64,000 nt of DNA from Branchiostoma floridae (Eukaryota > Chordata > Leptocardii > Amphioxiformes > Branchiostomatidae), in the NCBI RefSeq assembly GCF_000003815.2, contig NC_049985.1, forward strand, positions 14,830,265 through 14,894,264, in the 5' to 3' direction. Positions 50,570-60,824 of the stretch are shown here, piece after piece (the first letter of the stretch is position 1; the number at the start of each line of letters is the position of its first letter). A program made the position numbers and the translations under genes. Under the pieces are notes generated by a model that searched no databases, had not been told where the DNA came from, and saw only the letters and a program-made list of their open reading frames with translations.

Positions 50570-50760
50570 TTCAATGGCGTCTCTGGTGCGACAGTAACCC
50601 GAAGGCCGAGGCGCATGTTCGTCCGCATGTCGGGCACAAGACGGCGATGCTGGGGTTGGGTCTTCCCCAAAGAATTACATGTATAATTGGGGACATTTGT
50701 AATTGTGTAGTGACCCCTCGACAGGCTGACAAAGAGAGGCCAGCCACAGCCACAGGCGAT
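50570..50760 (-). pseudogene. LINE C-terminal zinc-finger fragment
   Basis: The minus strand reads NPSIAVLCPTCGRTCASAF then GLLSHQRRH, the CPxCxRxCAS..GL.SHxRxH motif typical of the C-terminus of several non-LTR retrotransposon ORF2 proteins. No reverse transcriptase precedes it. I treat it as a truncated LINE tail. Confidence 0.6.
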
Positions 50761-51149
50761 GAGAGGAGCCCGTTCGACCGGTTTTCACGTTAAAAGACGA
50801 GCATCACAAAGTTCCAACAAGTATACTATATAGTATCTTGGGCATTTTAGCATTTCGCCGAATACAGTCACGTGAAAAGCAATGTCCTATCACTAGTCCA
50901 CGTGTATCCGTACATCTCTGGCAGGCAATCCAACTTTTGGAGGTGAGTCGCTTGAAGTTGCACTGTGAATAGAATGATATAGGCAGCTGGTAAAATGGTG
51001 TGTCAACGTCCTGCCCGGATTGAGTATTGTTTGTATTGTATACCGCCTCACGGCCTAACACAACAGCTTTGTACTGAACAGTATGTACAAGTTGCACATC
51101 TCGACAGATATGCTTCATCCACTCGCAACGGAATGAAACCCTGCACTTT

Positions 51150-51270
51150 TCAATAAGTATGGTGGGTTCTTTAACATGCACCAGGTGTGGCTCTCTTCAA
51201 ACACGGGACCTGAATTTAGCGTCCTTTCCGAAGGACGTCACTGTCCTAACCACAAGGCCACTGCGTCAAC
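51150..51270 (-). repeat. tRNA-derived SINE-like repeat
   Basis: The minus strand reads agttgacgcagtggccttgt, then gttaggacag, then aggtcccgtgtttgaa, which resembles a pol III A-box and a decayed B-box. A similar but distinct unit is at 62105-62230. No cloverleaf can be drawn. Confidence 0.45.
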
Positions 51271-51603
51271 TGTTTTGCCAATCTAGCACACGTTGTATAT
51301 ACTAGCCGAATTTTATCTTGATACCCCTGATTGCTTTACGTTGCTTAGACGTAGTTTCTACTGTTTCTGTAAGAATCGGATGCAAATAATATGCATGTCT
51401 GGGCTAAACATCTAGACAAACAAGACCAGCACCTTTTATGGAGGCGACAAAAAGCGATTAAAACTGAATAAAACTTATAATGTGATGTGGATAGAAGTGG
51501 GACATATGATAGAACACCAAATTCTTTCAAGTCACGTTTTTCAGAGTGGTCTATTGTATTGTATCAATCAAATATGAGTTTCCATAGTTAACTGTGAGTG
51601 GAT

Positions 51604-51933
51604 TTGACAGACTATACATAGCTAAGGGCACAACCCGACGTCCGTGCAATTTGTCCGTACGTTTGTTTTTTTTTGAGGGGAGGCCACGCCCACCACGCAT
51701 TTCTGAAAACGTTCAGGCTGTACAGGGCAGGCGCGTCGCCCGTACTGGCACTTACGGGGGTGAATCCGCAGCCCGGTGGCACACAAAGTTTTGCCTGCAC
51801 GTGCTTAACGGCGTGTCTGCGTGCTCCAAAATCCGTTGGATTCCATACGAGTTCGTACGGAGGCGGTACTTACCACTTACCACGTATTTGCACGTACGGC
51901 GGGTTGTGCCCTTAGCCCATGTAAGTCTGTCAA
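51604..51933. mobile_element. MITE with ~45-bp inverted ends
   Basis: The left end ttgacagactatacatagct, then aagggcacaacccgacgtcc, pairs with the reverse complement of the right end (ttgacagacttacatgggct, then aagggcacaacccgccgtac) with few mismatches. The element is 330 bp. No clear target duplication and no transposase were found; the apparent ORFs across it are spurious. Confidence 0.8.
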
Positions 51934-52269
51934 CCAGGTATCTAGGTCGCTCGACTTGTTCTGACCTTGTCTACATCTGCTTTCACTGGTACCATTTCAG
52001 AATCTTTGTCAAACAACCTTTTGACACTGGATCCAACTGAATGACGCTTGTAACCGCCGTGTTGGTGAGTTTATTCTCTTTCCTGCGACTTTAAGCAGTC
52101 CTTAGTTTTATTCACCTTCTGCATACAAAACCTACGTTATGGTTCCTAACATTTGAATTTGACCTCTGATCTCCCACCTTCACTCTAAGTTACCTCATTT
52201 GATTTTGATACTTTTCTGTTTACATATTGTACAAGATTTGTTGCTTATGTTTTGTATTTATTGTTTATG

Positions 52270-52352
52270 AATTGTAGGACTCCAGGAAGAATAGTGATAT
52301 TACATGTATCACTAATGGTGATCCAAATAAAACAAACAAACAAACAAACAAG
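52270..52352 (+). mobile_element. LINE 3'-end fragment with (AAAC)n tail
   Basis: Contains actccaggaagaatagtg, actaatggtgatccaaataa and then an acaaacaaacaaaca tail, the same 3' end as at 31115-31200 in the other orientation. The preceding ~200 bp (gtattgtacaag-type 3'UTR) probably belongs to it. Confidence 0.7.
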
Positions 52353-53396
52353 TCTTCGCTGATGAAGTATTATAGAATGCACCGGCAGACATCACAGTTG
52401 ACTTGCGCATTTCAGGGCTCAAAAATGTGAATGAATAGCGCAGACTTAAGATTCTTGAAGATCCTTCCTTTTCCGGAAAATTATGGGTCAATCTGAAGAC
52501 TTTGTGGGGTTTTAGGAACATATTTGACAAGTTTTGGTGCCAGGCATTAATGCTCATTGTCATGATTTATGCAGAAAATGAGGAGAAGCCACATTTTGGT
52601 CTACAAATCTACCATTCCACTTAATCTAACAATGTTTTTGTCTGGATCAACTTTTAAACAATAATGTTGATGCTTTGATAATACCGATAGCATAATCATG
52701 TTATTTGATAAAAGATGATACAATGTTTGTGAAAACTAACGTACCTGTTACTCAATGATGCACCATATTCTGCCACCTAAACACATAACAGTAGCTGGGC
52801 TGGGGTCATTTTTGACAGCATGAATTTTGCGCATTTTAAAAATCTAAAGCACGAAACGATGTGTTAATCTTGAAATATCCTTTATTTCTTTCTTTATACA
52901 GACGACGGCCATGACATCTTATCCACATGGTGCTGTGCTTCAAAGGGAATCTGCCAATCAAGTGTTTTTACGGCTGAATCCATACATCTGAAAGAGGAAT
53001 AATGCTTCTTTGTGGTTGACGGAGATACAAAAAGACACTTTCGGTACTTTCCTTTTCGTTCCTTTTCGCACGTTCGGTAGACCAAAAATGATCACTCTCT
53101 GAATGTAAACTAGAACCGGTTCATGTCAAGTGAACATATTGAAGAGAAGAGCTGATCTGATCTGATTGATTGTGACAGAGAAGACAAAGACGATGAAAAA
53201 GTATTTGCAGGTTCAAATTCTCCCGGCTCTTTTCGAAAATGATACTGAACAGTGGACCATGGACTGCAATGATTTCCAGTGAGAGTGCGTATCGGATGAG
53301 CGAACATTAAGGATTCAAGACTCTGGATTTTTTTGGTCCAAGGGCAGGGTCACTTACAACTGGACTAAGACAGAACACTTACTCCTGACAACAATC

Positions 53397-54386
53397 ATGG
53401 AAGGAAACGACGTTGAGAAGACGTCCTCACTAAAGGCAGCTCGAGGCATTTTACTAACCCTGGTGTCGTCCATCTCTGTTTCCTTCTGTGCAGAATTCAT
53501 AGCGTTGGCAAGCAAGAATGGCATACCTAGCTTCCAAATTCTCTTCCTAATGCGACTGACCGAGCTTCTAGCACTTGTACCTATTCTAGCATACTGTCGG
53601 CCTAGCTTGACGGGCAAAAACAGACGAGAGAACATTATGTTGACCTTTTTCGTGCTTGTTTCAAATGCAGCTAACATTTTGCACTTCTTGTCTTTCACCT
53701 ACACAGTTCCTGGCATTTCGTTTGGCATCATTCAAGGTTCGATGCCTTTCTTTGTCGCCTGTATCGGATTTTTATTCTTGAAAGAATCTCTGGGTATTCC
53801 AGACATCTGTGCAATTATAATAAGCGTAACAGGCGTTGTTTTGGTGTCGGTGGGTATGACACAGGTAGGCACGTCGTCCACTAAGCTGCTCGTGTTGTCA
53901 ATCGTCATACCTGTGCTTGCTTCTTTCGTCTTTGCACCGGATATGGTTTTCATGCGGTACCTTACAGGCACGCTAGGAGTGCCAATAGTTACAACTTTGC
54001 TGTATCAAAATCTGTTTGGAACGGGAGTGTTACTTGCTATAACCTATGCAGTAGAGACTCCAGTCTGGACAATGACGACTCGTACAGCACTATACGTGGT
54101 AGGAATCGGGGTGAGCAAATTCGTTGCCAACTTTGCTATCTTATCAGCCTTGAAAGTGGTGAAGGCTTACATCTCGACAGCAGTCCGAATGTTTGTCGTA
54201 CCCTTCTCGATGTTGCTGGATTACTTGTTGATGCAGAAAGTGCCGAGTTCCCTCCAGGCGGCAGGCGTGGTGTTGGTAATGCTGGGAATAGTGTTGATTA
54301 GTGTGAACACATGGTGGAGGCATCGTAGGGTGGAACTCCAAAAGACTCTCCTTGAAAAACTCCAGTTTGATACTAGCGAAAAATAA
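53397..54386 (+). CDS. EamA/DMT-family transporter, SLC35G-like, intronless
   Basis: A single uninterrupted frame of 329 residues with about ten hydrophobic helices and two EamA-type halves. The first half includes ILLTLVSSISVSFCAEF and the FGIIQGSMPFFVACIGFLFL block followed by KESLG. The second half ends VVKAYISTAVRMFVVPFSM and AAGVVLVMLGIVLISV, then a basic/acidic cytoplasmic tail. Length and the duplicated five-helix architecture match drug/metabolite transporters of the SLC35G group, which are often intronless. Substrate is unknown. The start ATG is the first in frame and has acidic residues before the first helix, as in the family. Confidence 0.85.
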   Translation: MEGNDVEKTSSLKAARGILLTLVSSISVSFCAEFIALASKNGIPSFQILFLMRLTELLALVPILAYCRPSLTGKNRRENIMLTFFVLVSNAANILHFLSFTYTVPGISFGIIQGSMPFFVACIGFLFLKESLGIPDICAIIISVTGVVLVSVGMTQVGTSSTKLLVLSIVIPVLASFVFAPDMVFMRYLTGTLGVPIVTTLLYQNLFGTGVLLAITYAVETPVWTMTTRTALYVVGIGVSKFVANFAILSALKVVKAYISTAVRMFVVPFSMLLDYLLMQKVPSSLQAAGVVLVMLGIVLISVNTWWRHRRVELQKTLLEKLQFDTSEK

Positions 54387-54555
54387 GGGATGTTTTAAGA
54401 CAAATGCATACAGAACAGGACTGGGGCCTGACCTTGTTGTTTGAGGAAACGAAAAATCAGTTGATTTAACCAAAGGTTCTGCAGAGATATTTTATTCCGC
54501 AAAGCGGCGCACTTGTCATGTTTGCATTTAGAGAACGTCAACTGTGTAAGAAGCA

Positions 54556-54765
54556 AAGGCCTCTCTAAAGGTCATCCTGCAAGGAACAGTTAAAGGGAAA
54601 AGAAGACGAGGCAGACAGAGAAAGAAATGGGATGATAACATCAAAGAGTTTACAGGAATGCCCCTTGCCAGCACCCAAGCACTGGCTCACGACAGGGAGA
54701 GATGGAGGGAGGTGTGCTCAGCTGCAAAGTGCCCCCACGACCACCCCCGGTCAAGGGACCGGTAA
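54556..54765 (+). pseudogene. LINE ORF2 C-terminal fragment
   Basis: In frame: VKGKRRRGRQRKKWDDNIKE, then ALAHDRERWREVCSA, to a stop. RRRGRQ..KWDDNI and DRERWR are hallmarks of non-LTR retrotransposon C-termini. It is heavily truncated and lies just downstream of the transporter gene. Confidence 0.75.
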
Positions 54766-55323
54766 GCGGTAAACTGTGTAAGACGCTATATATGTGAGTA
54801 AACTTCAACATAAATCTCAAAACAAGCTCTGTTCAAGTCATGATTTCAAATTACACGATATTAGCTTCTGTTTATTGCTGACATTATGATGTCATCGAAA
54901 GTGTCAAACTACAACTGCCACCCGCCAAAGAAGTGCTTTGTCAAGTTTTGAGCGAAGGCCACAGCAAGTACATTTTGGTCTACATATCCACTAGTTGTTA
55001 AGTAAATAAAGGAACAGTTGTGAAGAATGCCTTGAAATAACTTGTAATTAGAAATGAAAAGCTCCTAGCGCTACAGGGTAAAAGAGAAAGGCCGACCAAA
55101 GAAAGGCACATTTCTAAAATCATTTCTGCGTTATCAGGCGCAAAGGATCCCGGGATCGGGTAGACTGGAAGCGTTCTTCGAAACTTCACGTTAGAGAAGT
55201 TCCTTCTGTAGTAACCAGGTATAGTCATGTCAGGGTCTTCGCCAAGCACCATGATGATACATACACATTCCTGAGAAGCTTCCAGCAAGCCGTAAGACAA
55301 CCCTGACGTCTTCGACTGCCAGC

Positions 55324-56094
55324 ATGGGAGGCAAGGCCTCCAAACAAAAAACGGCCCAGGTCTCAACTGAAAAAGTTACCGTCAGACAGAAGCCACGTAA
55401 AAGCACAAGGTAAGAAACGTCTTGTGATGCTCGAAGAAGAGTGATGGATGTCACTCGAAACGTCAGGAAGTAATATTTGCATCTTATCCAGTTGTAGGGA
55501 TTGGTTTGCCTTTTAGTATTGTTAACCTTCATAAATGTGTCAAAATCAAATGTTTTTAGGAGAAATCGTTGGAGAAATCTGCCTTTTGCTTGAATAAAAG
55601 GCCAATCCGACGGCGGTTTCCTTAGTATGAGGATATTGTAGGTTTATTAATCTTATACTGTCACTTAAACTGCTCCACTTTTGTTTTAACTGTAAGTTGT
55701 AACAATTTTCTTTCCATGCAGGTTGGCCACATTGGCAAGAAATGCTGGTAAAATGAGAAGACGTTTCGTGAAGTGCTTTTCGAAAGGAGACAAGAACTTG
55801 AACGACACAGGGGACAAACAAGACCCCAACACGACTGTTGTCAGTGTTCGGGACGCCGAGGCTACTGTGGACGATCAAACAGTCTCCAAACAGCCGATGG
55901 ACAGTAGATACGTAATGATGATATTTGTGATGATCCTGACATGGTCTATTGTAGATTGTGTGATGCTCGCTAGGCGGCACGCGTCCTTTCAGCGTGTCGA
56001 GTTCCATCGTCGTCGTCTGACCAGGGTGCGCGCCGTACGCTCATTACGCCACCTCCGACTCACATCTGAAATGCTTGTGCGTTTGTTGCCGTGA
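55324..56094 (+). CDS. Small single-pass protein with N-myristoylation-like start, two exons
   Basis: Exon 1 (55324-55409) ends AG|GTAAG and exon 2 (55722-56094) begins after TGCAG. Phases match (2/1) and give 152 residues. The N-terminus MGGKASKQ has Gly2 and Ser6, a textbook N-myristoylation signal. A long basic stretch follows (KPRKSTRLATLARNAGKM, RRRFVKCFSKG), then an acidic linker, one hydrophobic helix (YVMMIFVMILTWSIVDCVML) and an Arg/His-rich tail. An AATAAA signal lies at about 56212. I do not recognise the family. The myristate signal and basic cluster suggest the N-terminus faces the cytosol at a membrane. It converges on the gene at 56742-58910. Confidence 0.65.
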
Positions 56095-56219
56095 ATGGTA
56101 TACATAGGTCCCATCTGAAGTGTGATTATTGTGGATTTGCAAATTTTGGCGGTTGTCGCCACCTCAGGAGAAAACAGAGAGACGGCCAAGAACGTACTAG
56201 TTGATGAACAAAATAAAGT

Positions 56220-56455
56220 GACACAAAGATCGACAACATTCCATTTTATTCTTTTCTATCGTTTCGTTCAGTACACATGTTTATATCATTCTGAATTGTA
56301 ACATACACATTTCGCAATAGTTAAACACACGTATGAAGTGACCCGAAGGAAAGATCGATGAAATTCCATTTTATTCTTTTTTTTATCGTTCAGTACACAT
56401 ATTTACATCATTCTGAATTGTAACATATACATCACTCAATTGTTAAACATACATC
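56220..56455. repeat. Tandem duplication, two ~120-bp units
   Basis: Both units contain aaattccattttattctttt-like sequence, cgttcagtacacat and catcattctgaattgtaaca. They lie between the two convergent genes, probably in the 3'UTR of the minus-strand one. Confidence 0.75.
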
Positions 56456-56741
56456 ACGTATTGGATACACACACCCTTTGTATCTGCATTATTCTGGTCT
56501 CTAGAGTGAGACAACAGCGACGATATATCATTTTCCCTTTAGTATCTTGACTCTAATTTGTGACACAAAAAGCCAGCGTTGTAGCACTATGGCAACCTCA
56601 CAATCTTTTAGTTAACTCCTTAGAAGAGTAAAGTAAAACAACAACACCTTGTGAACCATCTAAGAAGGTGAAATACCTATGATCACCTACTGACGCTGAC
56701 CCACTGTGATTTTTTTTGTCACCAATAAAAATGCAAAAACT

Positions 56742-58910
56742 TTATGCGTTATACAGTGGGTTGGCGGTAGTCGGTCCCCCTACTCTACATTTAGTACCCT
56801 TATAAACAACGTACCAAGGTATAAACAATAATACTGTAGTTAAAACTGACAACAGCAGTGTAAAGAGCCATTGGATCATGCACGTTGTTCTCGTTCTGTG
56901 AGAACAAACTCCACCACAATGCCGTCGGTTACAATATGAGAAAGTAAACTCCTTTCCTGTGCCACAAGCTACAACAAACACAACAACAACGAGGATCACA
57001 GAGGTGATGGTCACAAAATAAACCTCTATGAATCCGTCGTCAATTCCTCGATCGACTTTAAAGTCGTTGATGTGTTGTACGATTTGCCACACTACCGCTG
57101 CTGTGGTGGCTAACACAGTTAGATACATGGCCGAGCGAGAGCTCACATGACTGCTCAGTAAGTTAGAGTGAACCACGTAAGCTTTAGAGTCATTCAGAAC
57201 TTTAACAATCTCCTTCCACTGTTTAAGGGTGTATTTTGCTGCATCAGTATAGTTGTCTATCTGGCAAAGCGATTGTAGTCGTGCGTCTGCATATGCAGAA
57301 GCAGCCTCAGAAACTATGTTCTCGTTTTCTTCTTGATGCCTTGAAGCACTCGACAGTATGAACAAGAACGGTATAATCGGCATGGCGGCGTTGTGAAGAA
57401 CTTGGGTGACATTGTGGGTCCAGTCTAACAGTGGAGGGTTCGCTGAGAAGTAGATATGGCAATAGACAACGACAAGGATGTACGCCACACAGATCATCAT
57501 TGTCATGAAGAAGCTTGCGATGCTTCCAATCTCTGCATGCCAACCATCTTTTCTCAAGTTGGGGTTGACGTTCTGCAGTATCTCGCAAGGTGACGTCTTT
57601 TTACTGAACCACTCATGTTTCACATAGCGGAGGTACCAGATTCGACAGTCGATGGCGTACATAAGGTCCGTGGCGTACTTGCAGTAGAGAATATACGGGA
57701 TGAAAAGTGCTGTAAAATACGTAAGTTGGACGAAGAAACACCCCGAAAAGTACAGGTCGTAGTCAACGCTGTGAGCGAAGTAACTTATGGTCCATTTCAG
57801 CCCTTTCTGTCCATGACAGGTGGCACATTTAAGACTGCCGTTCACTTCACTCAAGATGAAGCATACGAAGAAATGCAAGCACATTGAGAAATGGCGCGAG
57901 TCGCGAATCTCTTCTCGAAAATCTACGGAATTTCGGCATAACTCCTTGAACTTAGCTTCCCAGGTTTTTAGCTTCTCCGCATTGCCGTACTCCTGCCAGT
58001 GTACGATAGCTACCCAAGGAAGGGCGTACACCATGAAGTTGATCAGCATGTAGGGTAGCATGATTTGAGCCTCTTCCGGGTTACACAGGACCAGGTGGGT
58101 GTCATTGCTCGAGACATTGGTAGGGTGCTGGTAGTTCCTTATTTCTAACCAGTTCCCAAGACAGACCAAGTAGGTAACGATATAAAGCATGAAAGCAGCG
58201 GCACCGATAAGTGTGAAAACATTGGTTCCAAACCACTGGATCCACCGGTTACCCCATACCCATTGGCCACAAGTCTTGGGACAGCGCAATGCTCCTCGGG
58301 AGAGACGGCTGAGACAGCCACTCGTCCATTGGGTAAATCGATGGAAGCACTGGCTTGTACAGCCTTCATTCCTGGACGTCTTTTCATCATCATCTTTACT
58401 GAAATTTCAAACAGAATCAAAACATACCCTAACGTCATAATGTAGACAAAGAATACCAGATGAAGTCAAGAAATGTCATGTTTTGAACATTAACTTTGTT
58501 AACTGTATATTACATCATTATGGTATGACACAAAACGTCATGTGATAATCTGTTGTAATTGATTTATCAAAGATAGATGGCAATTACAAATACACAATGT
58601 CATTCATATACAGAAGAAAAAGGAAATACATGGTAACACAAGACAGGTTGTACATAATTGTGCAGTACACAGAAACCACCCTCAAAATACTTGTATTGAC
58701 CAGCCCTCATTGTGTCAAAAGATACAATTTTCATGTAACCATATCATTATACAATACACATACTATTCTATAAACATAGAATCGATCATAAGTTTGATTT
58801 ATCATATGTACCCGGATTAAATGTTGAACTTACTTGATGACGAGTCTTGTGTGGCCCGTTTTCCCACCATGGCCAGTCCCCGAGAAGCGAACTTGGAAGG
58901 AGGTCGACAT
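56742..58910 (-). CDS. Polytopic membrane protein, two exons, unrecognised
   Basis: Exon 1 (58834-58910, start ATG) ends AA|GTAAGT and exon 2 (58398-56742, stop TAA) starts after TTTCAG. Phases match and give 577 residues. A cytosolic-looking N-terminus carries paired cysteines (GCTSQC, SGCLS, RCPKTC). About eight or nine hydrophobic segments follow, including TLIGAAAFMLYIVTYLV, YMLINFMVYALPWVAIV, FVQLTYFTALFIPYILY, MTMMICVAYILVVVYCHIYF, VYFVTITSVILVVVVFVVA and FTLLLSVLTTVLLFIPWYVV. The first extracellular-like loop has NVS and NDT sequons. The layout is that of a channel or receptor. Gustatory-receptor-like and large-pore-channel families came to mind, but I see no diagnostic motif for either. 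Confidence 0.75.
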
Positions 58911-60824
58911 CACGGTACCCGTCTGTCATTCAGAACCTTTAACACAGGGCCATTTGGTTTGATACGCAGAGCTGCATTTTAAACCCAAAGTGCGAGATTA
59001 TAAATCGATCGCAACAGAAATTTATCCTCATAAGTCAATATGATTTCAATATCAACAAACAAGGTAACAAGTTAACCCTATCTGACGATAGACATTCAGT
59101 AAAGTTTACTGTGAAAATGGCTAAATCATACAGTACATGTAACGTCATGTGTCATAGAGTTTGATAGGGCGTTACTAGTGTCAGAATGCAAAACTCAACT
59201 CAATTCAATGCAGATCTCACAATGGGATTAGAGGGTGAATACTCGTATGTAGGGTTAAGTAACAGGTTTCGGCGCCGTTACTTTAACAGGAGTATACAAC
59301 CTAGTATATCAAGTGGTTTGACGCCCCAAAACGAATTTGCCAAACAACTCGATTCAGTACATAGCTAGAACAGGCAACCTTCATCCTCGCCCCGGGCCCT
59401 AGCAGGGCCATAGTTTCATAAAAAGGAAAATGATAAGAAGGTGATTGCCTGTATGGGGCAGTGATAGAGAACTCTTAAACTGTATACAAGTTGAGATGTG
59501 ACTTACCTGTTTAGTATAGACCTGTATCTCCTGTGAGAAGTGTTTAGCGCAGGACGTTCAGAGTACATGTCGGTTCCACCTCGTGATGTTTGTCTGGCCA
59601 GTACACGTATTTGTACAAGGTCAGGACGTGTACCTTAGTCTGACGTCATCGGCACATGAATGCAGTAAGTAACGTACCTGGTTCAAAACAGGCTTTATCA
59701 CTGGACTATTGTTTCTACATCTGTTTGTATAAAATTTGCTTTATCATCTGGTTTCGTATCAAATTTTTCCAATATTCTGATTGGTACTGGATTTCGTCCA
59801 GTCATCATGGACAATCAGAAGAAAGCAACACAAAAACCCCCTCCCCCAAAGAAAATTTATATACGCTAAACGTACGCTTTACGGTTTATTCTTTATCAAA
59901 TGTTATCAATTGGACCAATTCTGGGACGTGTTATTCATAATAGTCTGAAAAATAAGAGGGCTTGCGTCGTTTCAGTCCAAGAACTAAATAAACCCTTGAT
60001 TTTTTTGTACATTATACATATGTTTGACGCGTGTATACGGAATTCAGGCCATCATAGCGTCCCTTAAAGTTATCTGTATCAAACAAAAAGGACAGAGTCA
60101 ATTCCACATTACCATTCTTTCCTTTTGTTGTAGCATTTTGGAAATCTTTATCGTAACAATCTAACTGTGGCAATAAGTAGCTTTTTAGAACTATTCATAA
60201 CATCTGTTTGAGGTTCTAAATATTTTATACTGTATTGTTACATGATGGAAACATTTCTAACATTAAATACATTATTTCCAACATAGATTCATCATTTGTT
60301 GTAACAAGTTCAAACATTGATACAATATTGTGTAACAGTGGGCTGGGAAGAGGACAATTCACACATCCCTGCCAAGTGCAGGAAATTATGTCTGTCTGTC
60401 AGCTTCTCACAAAAGATCCACTAGTGTTTATGAAATGAAATATAAGAATATATATATTTTTAAGACCAAAAAATGAAGCAGCTTAGCAGCTTTGTTTACG
60501 AGGGCAATAAAAGTATTTATGGAGGGAAAAATTACNNNNNNNNNNNNNNNNNNNNNNNNNNNNNNNNNNNNNNNNNNNNNNNNNNNNNNNNNNNNNNNNN
60601 NNNNNNNNNNNNNNNNNNNNNNNNNNNNNNNNNNNACGTAGCTTGGTACGCAAATTGTTGGAACATGTTGTAACAATGACAAAATACATAAATGTTTGAA
60701 AATTGTTCTATATAAAGGAATATTTGTACCGTTACTTCCCCAATGTTTCTAAATGTAAATAGGTTCAAACTTTCAGTTTTATTGTTTAGACAATTTAGAG
60801 CTACATGTATATGTTAAAGTCTTT
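58911..60824. other. Intergenic, no gene recognised; contains 100-N gap
   Basis: AT-rich sequence between the polytopic protein start and the P450 stop codon, which are both on the minus strand. A 100-N gap is at 60536-60635. The promoter and any 5'UTR exon of the gene at 56742-58910 should be here but are not identifiable. Confidence 0.5.
60536..60635. other. Assembly gap, 100 N
   Basis: Exactly 100 N, a placeholder for a gap of unknown true length. Confidence 0.98.

Noticed and set aside
51594-52040. 148-codon plus-strand ORF
   Set aside because: It spans the inverted-repeat MITE at 51604-51933. Its frame arises from the element ends and has no recognisable domain.
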